Below are positions 42,084 to 50,646 of a DNA stretch of 64,000 bases, one piece after another (position 1 is the stretch's first letter; every line of letters starts with the position of its first letter). The DNA lies in contig NZ_PIZU01000005.1 in assembly GCF_002838065.1 (NCBI RefSeq), positions 62,001 through 126,000 on the forward strand, in the 5' to 3' direction. The notes under the pieces were generated by a model. It had not been told where the DNA came from, made no database searches, and worked only from the letters and a program-made list of their open reading frames with translations. The position numbers were made by a program, and so were the translations under genes. This DNA comes from Mycobacterium hubeiense. GTDB taxonomy: Bacteria; Actinomycetota; Actinomycetes; Mycobacteriales; Mycobacteriaceae.

Positions 42084-42883
42084 CAACTGAACAGCAACAG
42101 CTGCGCGACGCCGCGGCCAAGCTGGCCGACGACCTTGGACCGGGTTCGGTCGCCGATCTGGACGACGAGAGCCGCCGGGCGCGACTCGAGAAGTCCGTCG
42201 ACGCGACTGGTTTCCGGACGTTACGCTCGGACGGCGCATCCGGTGTCGAGGTGGCCATCGTGGCCGAGGAATTCGCCCGGGGGCTGGTCGACGTGCCGTT
42301 CATCGGACCGGTGTTGCTCGACGATCTGGCAGGCCGCCTCGGCCGGCAGCCGACCGTTCCGGCCGACGACCCCGAATCGGTCGATCTGACCGGAAGTCTT
42401 GCGGGCGTGGCCGAGTCACCAGCGGAGCTCGACGAACTTGCTGACGACGACGCCGGCCGGTGGCACGCATTGGCGCTCACGGTCACCGCCGCCGACCTGG
42501 TGGGTGCCGCCCGCGGCGCGCACACGCTGGCGGTCGAGTACGCCAAGGTGCGCGAGCAGTACGGCGCGACGATCGGCTCGTATCAGGCCGTCGCGCATCT
42601 GCTCGCCGAGAGCCTGGCGCTCATCGAGGGCTCGATCAGCGTGGCGCGCCACGCCGCGTGGGCGGTCGACGAGCTACCGGTTGGCGAAGCCATCGAAGCC
42701 GCCCGGGTGGCCAAGATCTACTGTGCGCGTTCAGCATTGACGGTGTGCGAAACCTCGATCCAGGTGCACGGCGGGATCGGCAACACCTGGGAGTGCCTGG
42801 CGCACGTCTACCTGCGGCGAGTGTTGGCCGCGACCGAGATGTGGCCCGCGAAGCTGGAGGAGCTGACCATTGGACTTTCGTGA
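42068..42883 (+). CDS. Acyl-CoA dehydrogenase-like subunit (short)
   Basis: A 271-aa protein with the N-terminal TTEQQQLRDAAAKLADD helix and the C-terminal half of the fold (YAKVREQYGATIGSYQAVAH and VHGGIGNTWECLAHVYLRR). At 271 aa it is shorter than a normal acyl-CoA dehydrogenase (about 380 aa). With the next gene it forms the alpha2-beta2 arrangement known from steroid enzymes such as FadE28-FadE29. GTG at 42068 has AAGGAG upstream. It overlaps both neighbours. Confidence 0.87.
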   Translation: MDVRLTTEQQQLRDAAAKLADDLGPGSVADLDDESRRARLEKSVDATGFRTLRSDGASGVEVAIVAEEFARGLVDVPFIGPVLLDDLAGRLGRQPTVPADDPESVDLTGSLAGVAESPAELDELADDDAGRWHALALTVTAADLVGAARGAHTLAVEYAKVREQYGATIGSYQAVAHLLAESLALIEGSISVARHAAWAVDELPVGEAIEAARVAKIYCARSALTVCETSIQVHGGIGNTWECLAHVYLRRVLAATEMWPAKLEELTIGLS

Positions 42884-43958
42884 TTCGCCGGAGGAAGCCG
42901 CCTTCCGGGAGAGGTTGCGCGGCTGGCTGACCGAACAGAAGGGCAAGTTCCCGACGTCGGGCGACGAGTACTGGGCCAAGCAGGGCGAGTGGCATCAGGC
43001 GCTGTATGAGGCCGGGTTTTTCGGCACATCGTGGCCGAAGAAGTACGGCGGCCAAGACCTGCCGCCGGTCTACGACGTCATCGTCGACGAGGAGATCGCG
43101 AAGGCAGGAGCGCCGGCGCGGCCGAGCCTGGGTTATCTCGTCGTCGGACTGTCTCATCACGGCAATGAGGAACTGCGGCAACGGTTCCTGCCCGGCATGA
43201 TCAACGGCACCGAGCGGTGGTGCCAGGGTTTCTCCGAGCCCGGCGCGGGCTCCGACCTCGCGTCGCTGACCACCACCGCGACACGGGAGGGTGACGAGTA
43301 CGTCATCCACGGTCACAAGATCTGGACGAGCTACTCCGACGTCGCCGACTGGTGCCTGGTGCTGGCCCGCACCGACAAAGACGTGCCACGGCACAAGGGG
43401 ATTTCGGCGTTCATCGTCTCGATGCATCAGCCCGGAATCGAGCAGCGCCCGCTGAAGATGATCAGCGGTGTCACAAAGGAATTCGGCCAGGTCACGTTCG
43501 ACGGTGCGCGGGTGCCCGCCGAGAACATGGTGGGCGCGCCCGGTGAGGGCTGGAAGCTGGCGATGACCGTCGTCAGCCATGAGCGCGAGCCGTCGACGCT
43601 CGGCTTCTCCGCCCGGTACGGCAAGTTGGTGCGCCAGTTGGCATCTCGTGTCGACGGGCCGCCGCCGCAGGAACTGGCGTGGGCGTGGGTGCAAACCGAG
43701 ATGCTGCGGTTGCACGTGCGGCGCCGGCTGTCAGAGCAGCTCGACGGACTCACCCACGGGCCGCAGGGGTCGCTGGACAAGCTGTTGATGACGTGGACGG
43801 AGCAGGCCGTCGGGCACGCCGCGCTGGCCACCGTCGGCACCCGCGATCCGGAGCTGTTCGGCGCCTACATGTACAGCCGCGCGCAGAGCGTCATGGGCGG
43901 CACGTCACAGATTCAGAAGAACATCATCGCGTCGCGAATTCTCGGACTAGGAGCCTGA
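42870..43958 (+). CDS. Acyl-CoA dehydrogenase subunit
   Basis: A 362-aa acyl-CoA dehydrogenase. WCQGFSEPGAGSDLASL is the flavin/substrate signature (about residues 112-128), with YVIHGHKIWTSYSDVADW and a C-terminal GGTSQIQKNIIASRILGLG. Starts with TTG at 42870 and overlaps the preceding subunit by 14 bp, supporting a heteromeric enzyme that desaturates a bulky acyl-CoA. The product would pass to the enoyl-CoA hydratase encoded next. Confidence 0.9.
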   Translation: MDFRDSPEEAAFRERLRGWLTEQKGKFPTSGDEYWAKQGEWHQALYEAGFFGTSWPKKYGGQDLPPVYDVIVDEEIAKAGAPARPSLGYLVVGLSHHGNEELRQRFLPGMINGTERWCQGFSEPGAGSDLASLTTTATREGDEYVIHGHKIWTSYSDVADWCLVLARTDKDVPRHKGISAFIVSMHQPGIEQRPLKMISGVTKEFGQVTFDGARVPAENMVGAPGEGWKLAMTVVSHEREPSTLGFSARYGKLVRQLASRVDGPPPQELAWAWVQTEMLRLHVRRRLSEQLDGLTHGPQGSLDKLLMTWTEQAVGHAALATVGTRDPELFGAYMYSRAQSVMGGTSQIQKNIIASRILGLGA

Positions 43959-43959
43959 T

Positions 43960-44727
43960 TTGTACGACATGCCACCGGAAATCGACGTCCAGGCCGACGG
44001 TCCGCTGCGGATCATCACGCTGAACCGGCCCGCCGATCTCAACGCGGTCAACGACAACCTGCACGTCGGGCTCGCCAAGATCTGGGAGGCGCTGAACGAG
44101 GACGCCGGCGCGCGGGCGGCCGTCATCACCGGGGCCGGCAGGGCATTCTCGGCCGGCGGTGACTTCAACTACCTCGACGAGCTGCGCAAGGATGAGGCCC
44201 TGCGCCAGAAGACAATCAAGCATGGCCGCGACATCGTGATCGGCATGGTTCGGTGTCGCATTCCGGTGATCGCCGCCGTGAACGGCCCGGCGGTGGGGCT
44301 GGGCTGCAGCCTCGCCGCGCTGTCGGACGTCGTCTTCATCGCCGAAAACGCCTTCTTCGCCGACCCGCATGTCTCGATCGGACTTGTTGCGGCAGACGGT
44401 GGTCCGCTTGTCTGGGGTTCGCAGATCAGCTTGCTGCAGGCCAAGGAGTTCGCCCTCACGGGCGTGCGAATCAAGGCGCAGCGGGCGGTCGAGCTGGGCT
44501 TGGCCAATCACGTCGTCGCCGACCCACTTTCTGAGGCGATCGCCTGCGCGAAGAAGATCGTGGAGTTGCCGCAGCAGGCGGTCGAGGCCACCAAGCGGCT
44601 GATGAACATGCAGCTGGAGAAGTCGGTGATGGCCTCACTGGACTATGCCAACCTCGCCGAGTACGTGTCGTTCGGCACGGCGGACTTCAACAAGATCGTC
44701 GACGGACTCATCGCCAAGGAGAAGTAG
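43960..44727 (+). CDS. Enoyl-CoA hydratase/isomerase (crotonase family)
   Basis: A 255-aa crotonase. The oxyanion-hole segments are AGRAFSAGGDFNYL (about residues 60-73) and NGPAVGLGCSLAAL (about residues 108-121). Instead of the two catalytic Glu of classical hydratase, the second segment region reads SIGLVAADGGPL, with Asp, as in several isomerase-type members. TTG at 43960 is preferred because AGGAG lies 6 bp upstream; ATG at 43969 is too far. Last gene of the ligase-ACAD operon. Confidence 0.88.
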   Translation: MYDMPPEIDVQADGPLRIITLNRPADLNAVNDNLHVGLAKIWEALNEDAGARAAVITGAGRAFSAGGDFNYLDELRKDEALRQKTIKHGRDIVIGMVRCRIPVIAAVNGPAVGLGCSLAALSDVVFIAENAFFADPHVSIGLVAADGGPLVWGSQISLLQAKEFALTGVRIKAQRAVELGLANHVVADPLSEAIACAKKIVELPQQAVEATKRLMNMQLEKSVMASLDYANLAEYVSFGTADFNKIVDGLIAKEK

Positions 44728-44753
44728 GGCGCCCGACCTCGAATATTTCGGCG

Positions 44754-45491
44754 TTATTGGGCAAGCTCCTCGGAGCGCTGAATCGTGCCCGTGATGCCCG
44801 ACGCGTCCTGCTGAGCCAGCCATACCGCGGCCTTTGCCATCGCCTCGGGTGGTTCGACCATCTCGGGCGGGATCTGCATACCGCCGCCGGCCTGCCAGCC
44901 TTCGGTGAGCACCACCCGCGACGGGCTCAGGCAGTTCACCGCGATGTTGTCCGGCTTCAAATCCGTTGCCAGCCCAAGGCATAGTCGCTCGACGCCGGCC
45001 TTGGACACCCAGTAGGCATTCGAGCCGTGATCGGTCATGGTGACGCCGGTGGTGGTGACCGCGATCAACGACCCGCCGCCGCGTGCTCGCACATGGGGGA
45101 TAACGGCTTTCGTCACCAAGAACACCCCGGTGAGGTTGACGTTCAAACACAGTTGCCAGCGCTTGAGCGGCGTCGACTCGATCGGCCCGAGCCACAACAC
45201 ACCCGCGTTGGCGACCAGGATGTCGATGCCGCCGAACTCCGAAACCGTTGCCGCCACAGCGGCTTCCACCGACTCCTCACTGGTGACGTCGCACGGCACG
45301 GGCAGCGCTCGCCCGCCCGCCGACGTGATCCCGTCGGCGACCGAGAAGATCGTCCCCGGAACCTTGCCCTGTTGCTCGGACCGCGCCGCGACGGCCACCG
45401 ATGCCCCTTCGGCTGCCAACGCCGACGCGACCGTCGCGCCGATGCCCCGGCTGGCACCGGCGACGAAGGCGACCTTGCCGGAAAGCGTCAC
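44754..45491 (-). CDS. SDR family oxidoreductase
   Basis: A 245-aa SDR: GASRGIGATVASALAAEG, ANAGVLWLG (NAG), catalytic Ser/Thr region VTTTGVTM rather than a clear Ser, and YWVSKAGVERL. The HSDL2-like ordering and WLAQQDASGITG C-terminus suggest a lipid or CoA-ester substrate. The usual catalytic Ser appears to be Thr, so activity is uncertain. GTG at 45491 overlaps the stop of the neighbouring SDR (GTGA). Confidence 0.85.
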   Translation of the reverse strand: MTLSGKVAFVAGASRGIGATVASALAAEGASVAVAARSEQQGKVPGTIFSVADGITSAGGRALPVPCDVTSEESVEAAVAATVSEFGGIDILVANAGVLWLGPIESTPLKRWQLCLNVNLTGVFLVTKAVIPHVRARGGGSLIAVTTTGVTMTDHGSNAYWVSKAGVERLCLGLATDLKPDNIAVNCLSPSRVVLTEGWQAGGGMQIPPEMVEPPEAMAKAAVWLAQQDASGITGTIQRSEELAQ

Positions 45492-46252
45492 TTCGGCGGG
45501 AACCGCAAAGCTCCGTCCAGGCGGATGATTTCGCCGTTGAGATAGTCGTTTTCGATGATGCTCTGCGCCAGCTGCGCGTACTCCGTCGACCGGCCCATCC
45601 GCTTCGGGAACGGCACCTGCGGGCCCCAGTACTGCTCGAGCTGGTCGGCCGCCTTGCCGTAGGCGGGCGTATTGATGGTGCCCGGCGCGATGGTGACGAC
45701 GCGGATGCCCAGCGGGGAGAGATCACGCGCCGCGACGAGCGTCATGCCCAGCACCCCACCCTTGGCGGCGGAGTAGGGCAGCTGTCCGATCTGGCCCTCA
45801 TAGCCCGCGATCGACGCGGTGTTGACGATCACGCCGCGGCCACCCTCCTCGAGCGGCTCGGACTTGGCGATCGCGGCGGCGCTCAACCGCATCACGTTGA
45901 AAACCGCGGTGAGGTAGAACTCGATCGTCTTCTTGAAGCCGTCCAGGTCCAGCGGGGAACCATCCTTGCCGACCAGCCGGCCGCCACTGGCCGGGCCGCC
46001 GTGGGTGTCCACCGAGATTCGCAGCGGGCCCAGCGACTCCGCCTCGGCGATCGCCGCGAGCACGGATTCCTCGGAGGTCGCGTCGGTGCGCACATACCGC
46101 ACGCCGAGTTCCTTCTCCAGCTCGCCGCCCTTTTCGTCGGCGACGTCGGCGACGACGACCTTGGCACCTGCGCCGTGCAGTCTGCGAACGGTCGCCTCAC
46201 CCAGGCCGCCTGCGCCACCGACCACGATCGCGGCGCTACCTGCGATTTGCAT
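45488..46252 (-). CDS. SDR family, 3-hydroxyacyl-CoA dehydrogenase type II-like
   Basis: A 254-aa SDR starting [20 protein letters not shown]. It has the HSD17B10/FabG-type layout with [23 protein letters not shown] (Ser and Tyr-X3-Lys intact) and a C-terminal [15 protein letters not shown]. It likely oxidises a 3-hydroxyacyl-CoA, between the enoyl-CoA hydratase and the divergent thiolase step. ATG at 46252 follows AGGGG. Operator sequences lie between it and the thiolase gene. Confidence 0.9.
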   Translation of the reverse strand: MQIAGSAAIVVGGAGGLGEATVRRLHGAGAKVVVADVADEKGGELEKELGVRYVRTDATSEESVLAAIAEAESLGPLRISVDTHGGPASGGRLVGKDGSPLDLDGFKKTIEFYLTAVFNVMRLSAAAIAKSEPLEEGGRGVIVNTASIAGYEGQIGQLPYSAAKGGVLGMTLVAARDLSPLGIRVVTIAPGTINTPAYGKAADQLEQYWGPQVPFPKRMGRSTEYAQLAQSIIENDYLNGEIIRLDGALRFPPK

Positions 46253-46277
46253 ATGGTTCCCCTTCTTGCAACTGGCA

Positions 46278-46304
46278 CTCTCAAACTGAGAGAATAGCAT
46301 TCTC
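46278..46304. promoter_or_regulatory. Overlapping inverted repeats CTCTCA-AAC-TGAGAG and GAGAAT-AGC-ATTCTC
   Basis: Two 6-bp-arm dyads with 3-bp centres overlap at 46290-46292 in the 76-bp gap between the divergent SDR and thiolase genes. The second dyad matches the palindromes at 40630-40648 and 55140-55154. Their position over the likely promoters suggests repression of both directions. Confidence 0.66.
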
Positions 46305-46328
46305 ATACCGGTCGAGACGGAGACACCT

Positions 46329-47468
46329 ATGCCTGAAGCCGTGATCGTCAATGCCCTGCGCACGCCCATCGGCACCGCCATGAAGGGCACGTTGCGCGAC
46401 ACCGACGCCTACCAGCTGGCCGAGCGTGTGGTGGGTGCCGCGGCGGCCGATCTCGACGGTCAGCCGATCGACGACGTCATCCTCGGCGAGGGCCTTTACG
46501 GCGGCGGCGTCGTCGCCCGGCACGCGGCGATCACTGCGGGGCTGACGTCGGTCCCGGGCTTGGCTCTGAATCGGCATTGCGCAGCGGGCCAGGCCGCCGT
46601 GCAGGGCGCCGCGGCCAGCATCCGGGCGGGAATGGATCAGTTGATCATCGCCGGCGGGGTGAATTCGGCGTCGACATCACCGCGGTTCACGCGCCGCATG
46701 GGCGAGGACGTCGTCGATTGGTTTCCGCCCACCCATCCCAACCGCCCCGACGCGCCCAACATGGACATGTCGATCACGGTCGGCTGGAACGCCGCGGTCA
46801 AGGCGGGTGTGAGCCGTCAGGAGATGGACGAGTGGGCGCTGGGCTCGCATCGCAAGGCGATCCAGGCCATCGACGAGGGCCGCTTCAAGGAGGAGATCGT
46901 CCCGATCGAGACACCGCACGGCCTGTTCGAGGTCGACGAGCATCCACGCCGCGATACCACGCTCGAGAAACTCGCCGCGCTCAAACCGCTGCATCCGGAG
47001 ATCGAGGGTTTCTCGATCACCGCGGGCAACGCGTGCGGCGCCAACGACGGTGCCGCCGCGCTGGTCCTCGCCAGCGACCGGCTCGGCCTACCCGCGCTGG
47101 CCACCATCAAAGCGTGGGCGTCGGTCGGCGTCGATCCGGCGTCGACGGGCCTCGCGCCGGTCGAGGCGATTCCGAAAGCGCTTGCACGGGCGCGTCTTTC
47201 GCTGGCCGACGTCGACCTGTTCGAAATCAACGAGGCGTTCGCGTCGATGTGCGTGGCCACCATCAAGCTGCTCGACATCGATCCGGAGCGCGTGAACGTG
47301 AGCGGCAGCGGCTGCTCGCTGGGCCATCCCGTCGCGGCCACCGGTGCCCGCATGCTCGTCACGCTGGTGCACGAACTGCGCAGGCGCGGCGGCGGTATCG
47401 GCGTCGCAGCGATGTGCGCCGGCGGCGGGATGGGGTCGGCGACGGTCATCGAGGTGCCTGCGCCATAG
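46329..47468 (+). CDS. Acetyl-CoA C-acyltransferase (thiolase, FadA family)
   Basis: A 379-aa degradative thiolase. Nucleophile Cys in LNRHCAAGQAA (about residue 86), FEINEAFASM, GCSLGHPVAATGAR with His, and the second catalytic Cys in AAMCAGGGMGSA. It cleaves a 3-ketoacyl-CoA at the end of the beta-oxidation steps encoded nearby. ATG at 46329. The next gene, a MeaB-type GTPase, follows after 10 bp. Confidence 0.94.
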   Translation: MPEAVIVNALRTPIGTAMKGTLRDTDAYQLAERVVGAAAADLDGQPIDDVILGEGLYGGGVVARHAAITAGLTSVPGLALNRHCAAGQAAVQGAAASIRAGMDQLIIAGGVNSASTSPRFTRRMGEDVVDWFPPTHPNRPDAPNMDMSITVGWNAAVKAGVSRQEMDEWALGSHRKAIQAIDEGRFKEEIVPIETPHGLFEVDEHPRRDTTLEKLAALKPLHPEIEGFSITAGNACGANDGAAALVLASDRLGLPALATIKAWASVGVDPASTGLAPVEAIPKALARARLSLADVDLFEINEAFASMCVATIKLLDIDPERVNVSGSGCSLGHPVAATGARMLVTLVHELRRRGGGIGVAAMCAGGGMGSATVIEVPAP

Positions 47469-47478
47469 GCTGGGGGCG

Positions 47479-48351
47479 ATGACCATCGATGAGCTCATCG
47501 CGGCGGCGCGCGACGGATCCACCCGCGCGGCCGGCCGACTGCTGAGCCTGGTCGAAAGCCCACGCCGCGACGAGGTACTCGCCGCGCTCGAACCCGCGTC
47601 GGCGCGCGTCATCGGGGTGACGGGGCCGCCGGGCGCCGGGAAGTCGACGACGGTCGGGGCGCTGGTCGGGGCCTATCGCGAACGCGGCCTGCGGGTCGCC
47701 GTGCTCGCGGTGGACCCGTCGTCTCCGTACAGCGGCGGGGCGCTGTTGGGTGACCGCATCCGGATGGCCGCGCACATCAACGATCCGGACGTGCTCATCC
47801 GATCGGTGGCCACCCGGGGACACCTGGGTGGGTTGGCCGCCGCCGTGCCCGCGGCGATCCGGCTGCTCGCTGCCCTGTCGTACGACCTGATCGTGGCGGA
47901 GACGGTCGGCGTCGGGCAGTCCGAGATCGAGATTGCCGCCATCGCCGACCCGACCGTCGTCATCCTCAATCCCGGTGCGGGAGATGCGGTTCAGGCCGCA
48001 AAAGCGGGGCTGTTGGAGGTCGCCGACCTCGTCGTCGTCAACAAGGCCGACCGGGAGGGTGCGGACCAGACGGCGCGCGACCTTCGGGCCGAGACACACG
48101 TTCCGGTCCTCAAACTTGTTGCGGCACAAGGGGAGGGCCTGGCGGAGCTGGTCGAGGCCATCGACGCCCACCACCGCGCGGACACCCACGACCGGCGCAC
48201 TGCGCGGGCGCGGGCCCAGATCCTGTCGCTGGCCCAGACCCTGCTGCGCAACCATCCCGAGCTGGACCGGCTGGCCGCGTCGGTCGCCGAAGGCCGCGAC
48301 GACCCGTACGGGGCGGCGGAGCAACTGTTCGCCGTACCCGTCGAACCTTAG
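47479..48351 (+). CDS. MeaB/ArgK-type GTPase, chaperone of B12 mutase
   Basis: A 290-aa G3E-family GTPase. Walker A GPPGAGKST (about residues 49-57), DPSSPYSGGALLGDRIRM with the switch region, ETVGVGQSE (Walker B-like) and NKAD for guanine specificity. MeaB proteins gate B12 delivery to methylmalonyl-type mutases and protect them from inactivation. A mutase gene pair 10 kb upstream (36298-38277) is the evident client. ATG at 47479. Confidence 0.92.
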   Translation: MTIDELIAAARDGSTRAAGRLLSLVESPRRDEVLAALEPASARVIGVTGPPGAGKSTTVGALVGAYRERGLRVAVLAVDPSSPYSGGALLGDRIRMAAHINDPDVLIRSVATRGHLGGLAAAVPAAIRLLAALSYDLIVAETVGVGQSEIEIAAIADPTVVILNPGAGDAVQAAKAGLLEVADLVVVNKADREGADQTARDLRAETHVPVLKLVAAQGEGLAELVEAIDAHHRADTHDRRTARARAQILSLAQTLLRNHPELDRLAASVAEGRDDPYGAAEQLFAVPVEP

Positions 48352-48362
48352 GCTGCGCGGCT

Positions 48363-48478
48363 CTACCCGCAGAGCAGGCTGGCGATCCCGGCGTCAGGGA
48401 CGACGTGCGCGATGTCCGGCACGTCGGCGAACGCCTTGTCCGCGGACACGAGCGCGACCGCGCCGGCATTGCCGGTGG
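48363..48478 (-). pseudogene. PIN-domain (VapC-like) C-terminal remnant
   Basis: The reverse strand reads AGAVALVSADKAFADVPDIA, then HVVPDAGIASLLCG, to a stop at 48365-48363. The pattern LVSADKAFADVP-HVVPD is that of the last strand and helix of VapC-type PIN domains. Nothing upstream in this frame matches the rest of the domain, and no start is usable. Short match, so confidence is limited. Confidence 0.4.
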
Positions 48479-49060
48479 TCAGGGAAGGCCGAGCATTCGA
48501 CGTGTCATCTGCTTCAGCTGCACGCGCAGTGTTTCGCCGTCGACGTCGGCGACCAGCGGATGCATCACCGCGACGCTGATCGCACTCGACAACACCGCGG
48601 CATGCAGTCGAGCCTCGACGCCGGCCTCGGTGCCGAGCAACGTCGCGTAAAGACGTTCGATGAATTGCTGAAACGGTTTGTATTCTGCCTGCAGCCGAAG
48701 GATGACCGGGTCGAACTGCAAGGCGCTGACAACGCCGCGGCGATCGACGGCCTGGTCGATCATCCTGTCCAGCAGCACTTCTCGCGCCCGGGGACCGCGT
48801 CCCTGTGCCTCGGCGGCTTCGAGTGCCTCTTCGAGCCGGCCCATCTCCCGCTCGGTGAGCGCAATGACGATTTCTTCCTTCGTCCTGAACTGGCGGTACA
48901 CCGCCGCCTTCGTCACGCCCATCTCGTCGGCGATCATCTGCAGGGACGTGCCGCTGACGCCGCGCTCGGCGATCAACTTCAACGCCGCATTCAGCACCCG
49001 CGTCTGCGCGGCGGTCCTGGTGATATCGCTGAACCTGCGGCCTTCCTGCGTGGTGGTCAC
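48479..49060 (-). CDS. TetR-family transcriptional regulator
   Basis: A 193-aa regulator with a canonical helix-turn-helix (RVLNAALKLIAERGVSGTSL, then MIADEMGVTKAAVYRQFRTK) and a helical ligand-binding domain. GTG at 49060 was chosen because the open frame upstream crosses the operator and shows no conservation. It is divergent from four membrane genes, and the palindromes at 49092-49132 between them are the likely binding sites. Confidence 0.9.
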   Translation of the reverse strand: MTTTQEGRRFSDITRTAAQTRVLNAALKLIAERGVSGTSLQMIADEMGVTKAAVYRQFRTKEEIVIALTEREMGRLEEALEAAEAQGRGPRAREVLLDRMIDQAVDRRGVVSALQFDPVILRLQAEYKPFQQFIERLYATLLGTEAGVEARLHAAVLSSAISVAVMHPLVADVDGETLRVQLKQMTRRMLGLP

Positions 49061-49091
49061 AGCGACGAGGGTAGTCGAGTATTGACCGTTT

Positions 49092-49132
49092 AGTTGCCGA
49101 TCGGCTACCGTGCGAGTTGCCGATCGGCAACT
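49092..49132. promoter_or_regulatory. TetR operator: perfect palindrome AGTTGCCGATCGGCAACT plus a degenerate copy
   Basis: The 18-bp perfect palindrome is at 49115-49132. A copy differing only in its right end (AGTTGCCGATCGGCTA) lies at 49092-49107, 23 bp away (about two helical turns). They sit 32 bp upstream of tetR and 22 bp upstream of the first membrane gene, so one regulator can control both directions. Confidence 0.75.
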
Positions 49133-49153
49133 AGGCATCGGAAGGGATCGACG

Positions 49154-49861
49154 ATGAGACGAACTGATGGTGAGTTGATCCTTTTCTGGACGTTGCCGGC
49201 GTTGGCGATCATCTGGATCTTGGCGTTCTTCCTGTTTCCCGGCTTCGTGCACCCGATGTCGCCGACCATGTCCGCCGAGGAGGTCGCCGCGTTCTATCGC
49301 GATGAGACCGCGCGGATCCGCTACAGCATGATCTTGTTCAACTGGTTCGGTGTGGGACTGATCCCCACCGTGATGCTGTTGGCGATGCAGATCCGCCGGA
49401 TGGCCCACCGCACACCGATCCTGTCCTACAGCCTGATCGCCTGCGCCGGCGGCCCACCCTCACTTTTCTTGATTGCCAACATGTTCTGGCTGCTGGCTGC
49501 CTTCCGCCCGGAGCGGGCGCCCGAACTCACGCAGTTGTTCAACGACCTCGCGTGGGTGACGTTCACCATCCTGGTGCCCTACCTGATCGCTCAATGCCTT
49601 CTGCTGGCGCTCGCGATCTACTGGGATCGTCAGGAGCAACCCGTATTCAAGCGGTGGGTGGCCCACTTCAATCTGCTCATCGCGGTGGCGCTGATGCCGG
49701 CCGCCTTCACCGCGCTGGCGTTCGACGGGCCCCTCGCGTGGGACGGGCTGCTGTCGTTTTGGGTCAAGAACATCGCGATCGCCGTATGGATCATTGTGAT
49801 GGGAATCGTTCTCGGACAGAACATCCGGCGGCAGCGCGCCGAGAATCTGGTCGCCGCATGA
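49154..49861 (+). CDS. Integral membrane protein, unknown function
   Basis: A 235-aa protein with about six transmembrane helices (first near residues 10-32, LFWTLPALAIIWILAFFLFP). An extracytoplasmic or cytoplasmic loop reads PMSPTMSAEEVAAFYRDETARIRY, which is shared in character with the next gene (WLSQRHTGI). I do not recognise a named family. GAAGGGA precedes the ATG at 49154. First gene of the TetR-controlled membrane operon, ending in an ATGA overlap with the next. Confidence 0.75.
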   Translation: MRRTDGELILFWTLPALAIIWILAFFLFPGFVHPMSPTMSAEEVAAFYRDETARIRYSMILFNWFGVGLIPTVMLLAMQIRRMAHRTPILSYSLIACAGGPPSLFLIANMFWLLAAFRPERAPELTQLFNDLAWVTFTILVPYLIAQCLLLALAIYWDRQEQPVFKRWVAHFNLLIAVALMPAAFTALAFDGPLAWDGLLSFWVKNIAIAVWIIVMGIVLGQNIRRQRAENLVAA

Positions 49862-50646
49862 GTACGTCCATCACGATGGCGGAGCCACTCGACGAGAGTT
49901 CCGCGCTGAGCCGGTTCGCGTGGAACGTCCGCCACCATCCCAAGCGCGAGCTGTGGTTCGCGTGGTGGGTTATGGTTATCTTCTACCAGCTCTACGGTGT
50001 GCTGTTCTTTCTCGTCACCCGCGTGCAGCCGCCGCCGAGCCCGGCCTGGGACACCCCCGCCGTGGTGGAGTGGTTGAGCCAGCGCCACACCGGCATCCTC
50101 CTCGGGTTCGGTGTCGTGTTCCTCATCTCGGGCTTGTGCGCACCGATGAACGCCCTTCTCGCATACTCGATGCGGCGCATGTCGGTGAGCCGCATCTTCG
50201 CGTACTCGTATCTGGTCATGTATGCGCTCAGCGCCATCCCCGGCATGCTGGTGATGGCGATCGCGATGACGGTCGCCGCCCTGCGCCCGGATCGCGATCC
50301 CCAACTGATCCAGTGGCTCTACGACTTCGCGTTCCTGTCGTTCAGCGGAACCATGGGCGTGTTCATGATCGGCTCACTGGTGTGGCTGGTGGCGATCCTG
50401 CTCGACAAGAACCGGGTGTTTCCGAAGTGGTTCGGCTATCTCGGCCTGTGCAATGCGCTGACGGAGGTTGTCGTCGCGCCCGCCTGGATCTTTCAGCGTG
50501 GCGTCCTCGCCTGGAACGGCGCGATCGCGTGGTGGATCAACATGGTGGTCTTCGTCGTCTACACCGCCGCGTTCATCGTGCTGCTGCGCAAGATGATCGA
50601 GCGTGAGGATTTCGGCACGGGCCCGCTGCCGGAGGCAGTGCGATGA
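49858..50646 (+). CDS. Integral membrane protein, unknown function
   Basis: A 262-aa protein with about six transmembrane helices, apparently a distant paralogue of the preceding one: both have a short hydrophilic loop after the first helix, then paired helices and a final FVVYTAAFIVLL helix. No catalytic motif is recognised. ATG at 49858 overlaps the previous stop and its own stop overlaps the oxidase subunit III-like gene, so all are translated together. Confidence 0.75.
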   Translation: MSTSITMAEPLDESSALSRFAWNVRHHPKRELWFAWWVMVIFYQLYGVLFFLVTRVQPPPSPAWDTPAVVEWLSQRHTGILLGFGVVFLISGLCAPMNALLAYSMRRMSVSRIFAYSYLVMYALSAIPGMLVMAIAMTVAALRPDRDPQLIQWLYDFAFLSFSGTMGVFMIGSLVWLVAILLDKNRVFPKWFGYLGLCNALTEVVVAPAWIFQRGVLAWNGAIAWWINMVVFVVYTAAFIVLLRKMIEREDFGTGPLPEAVR

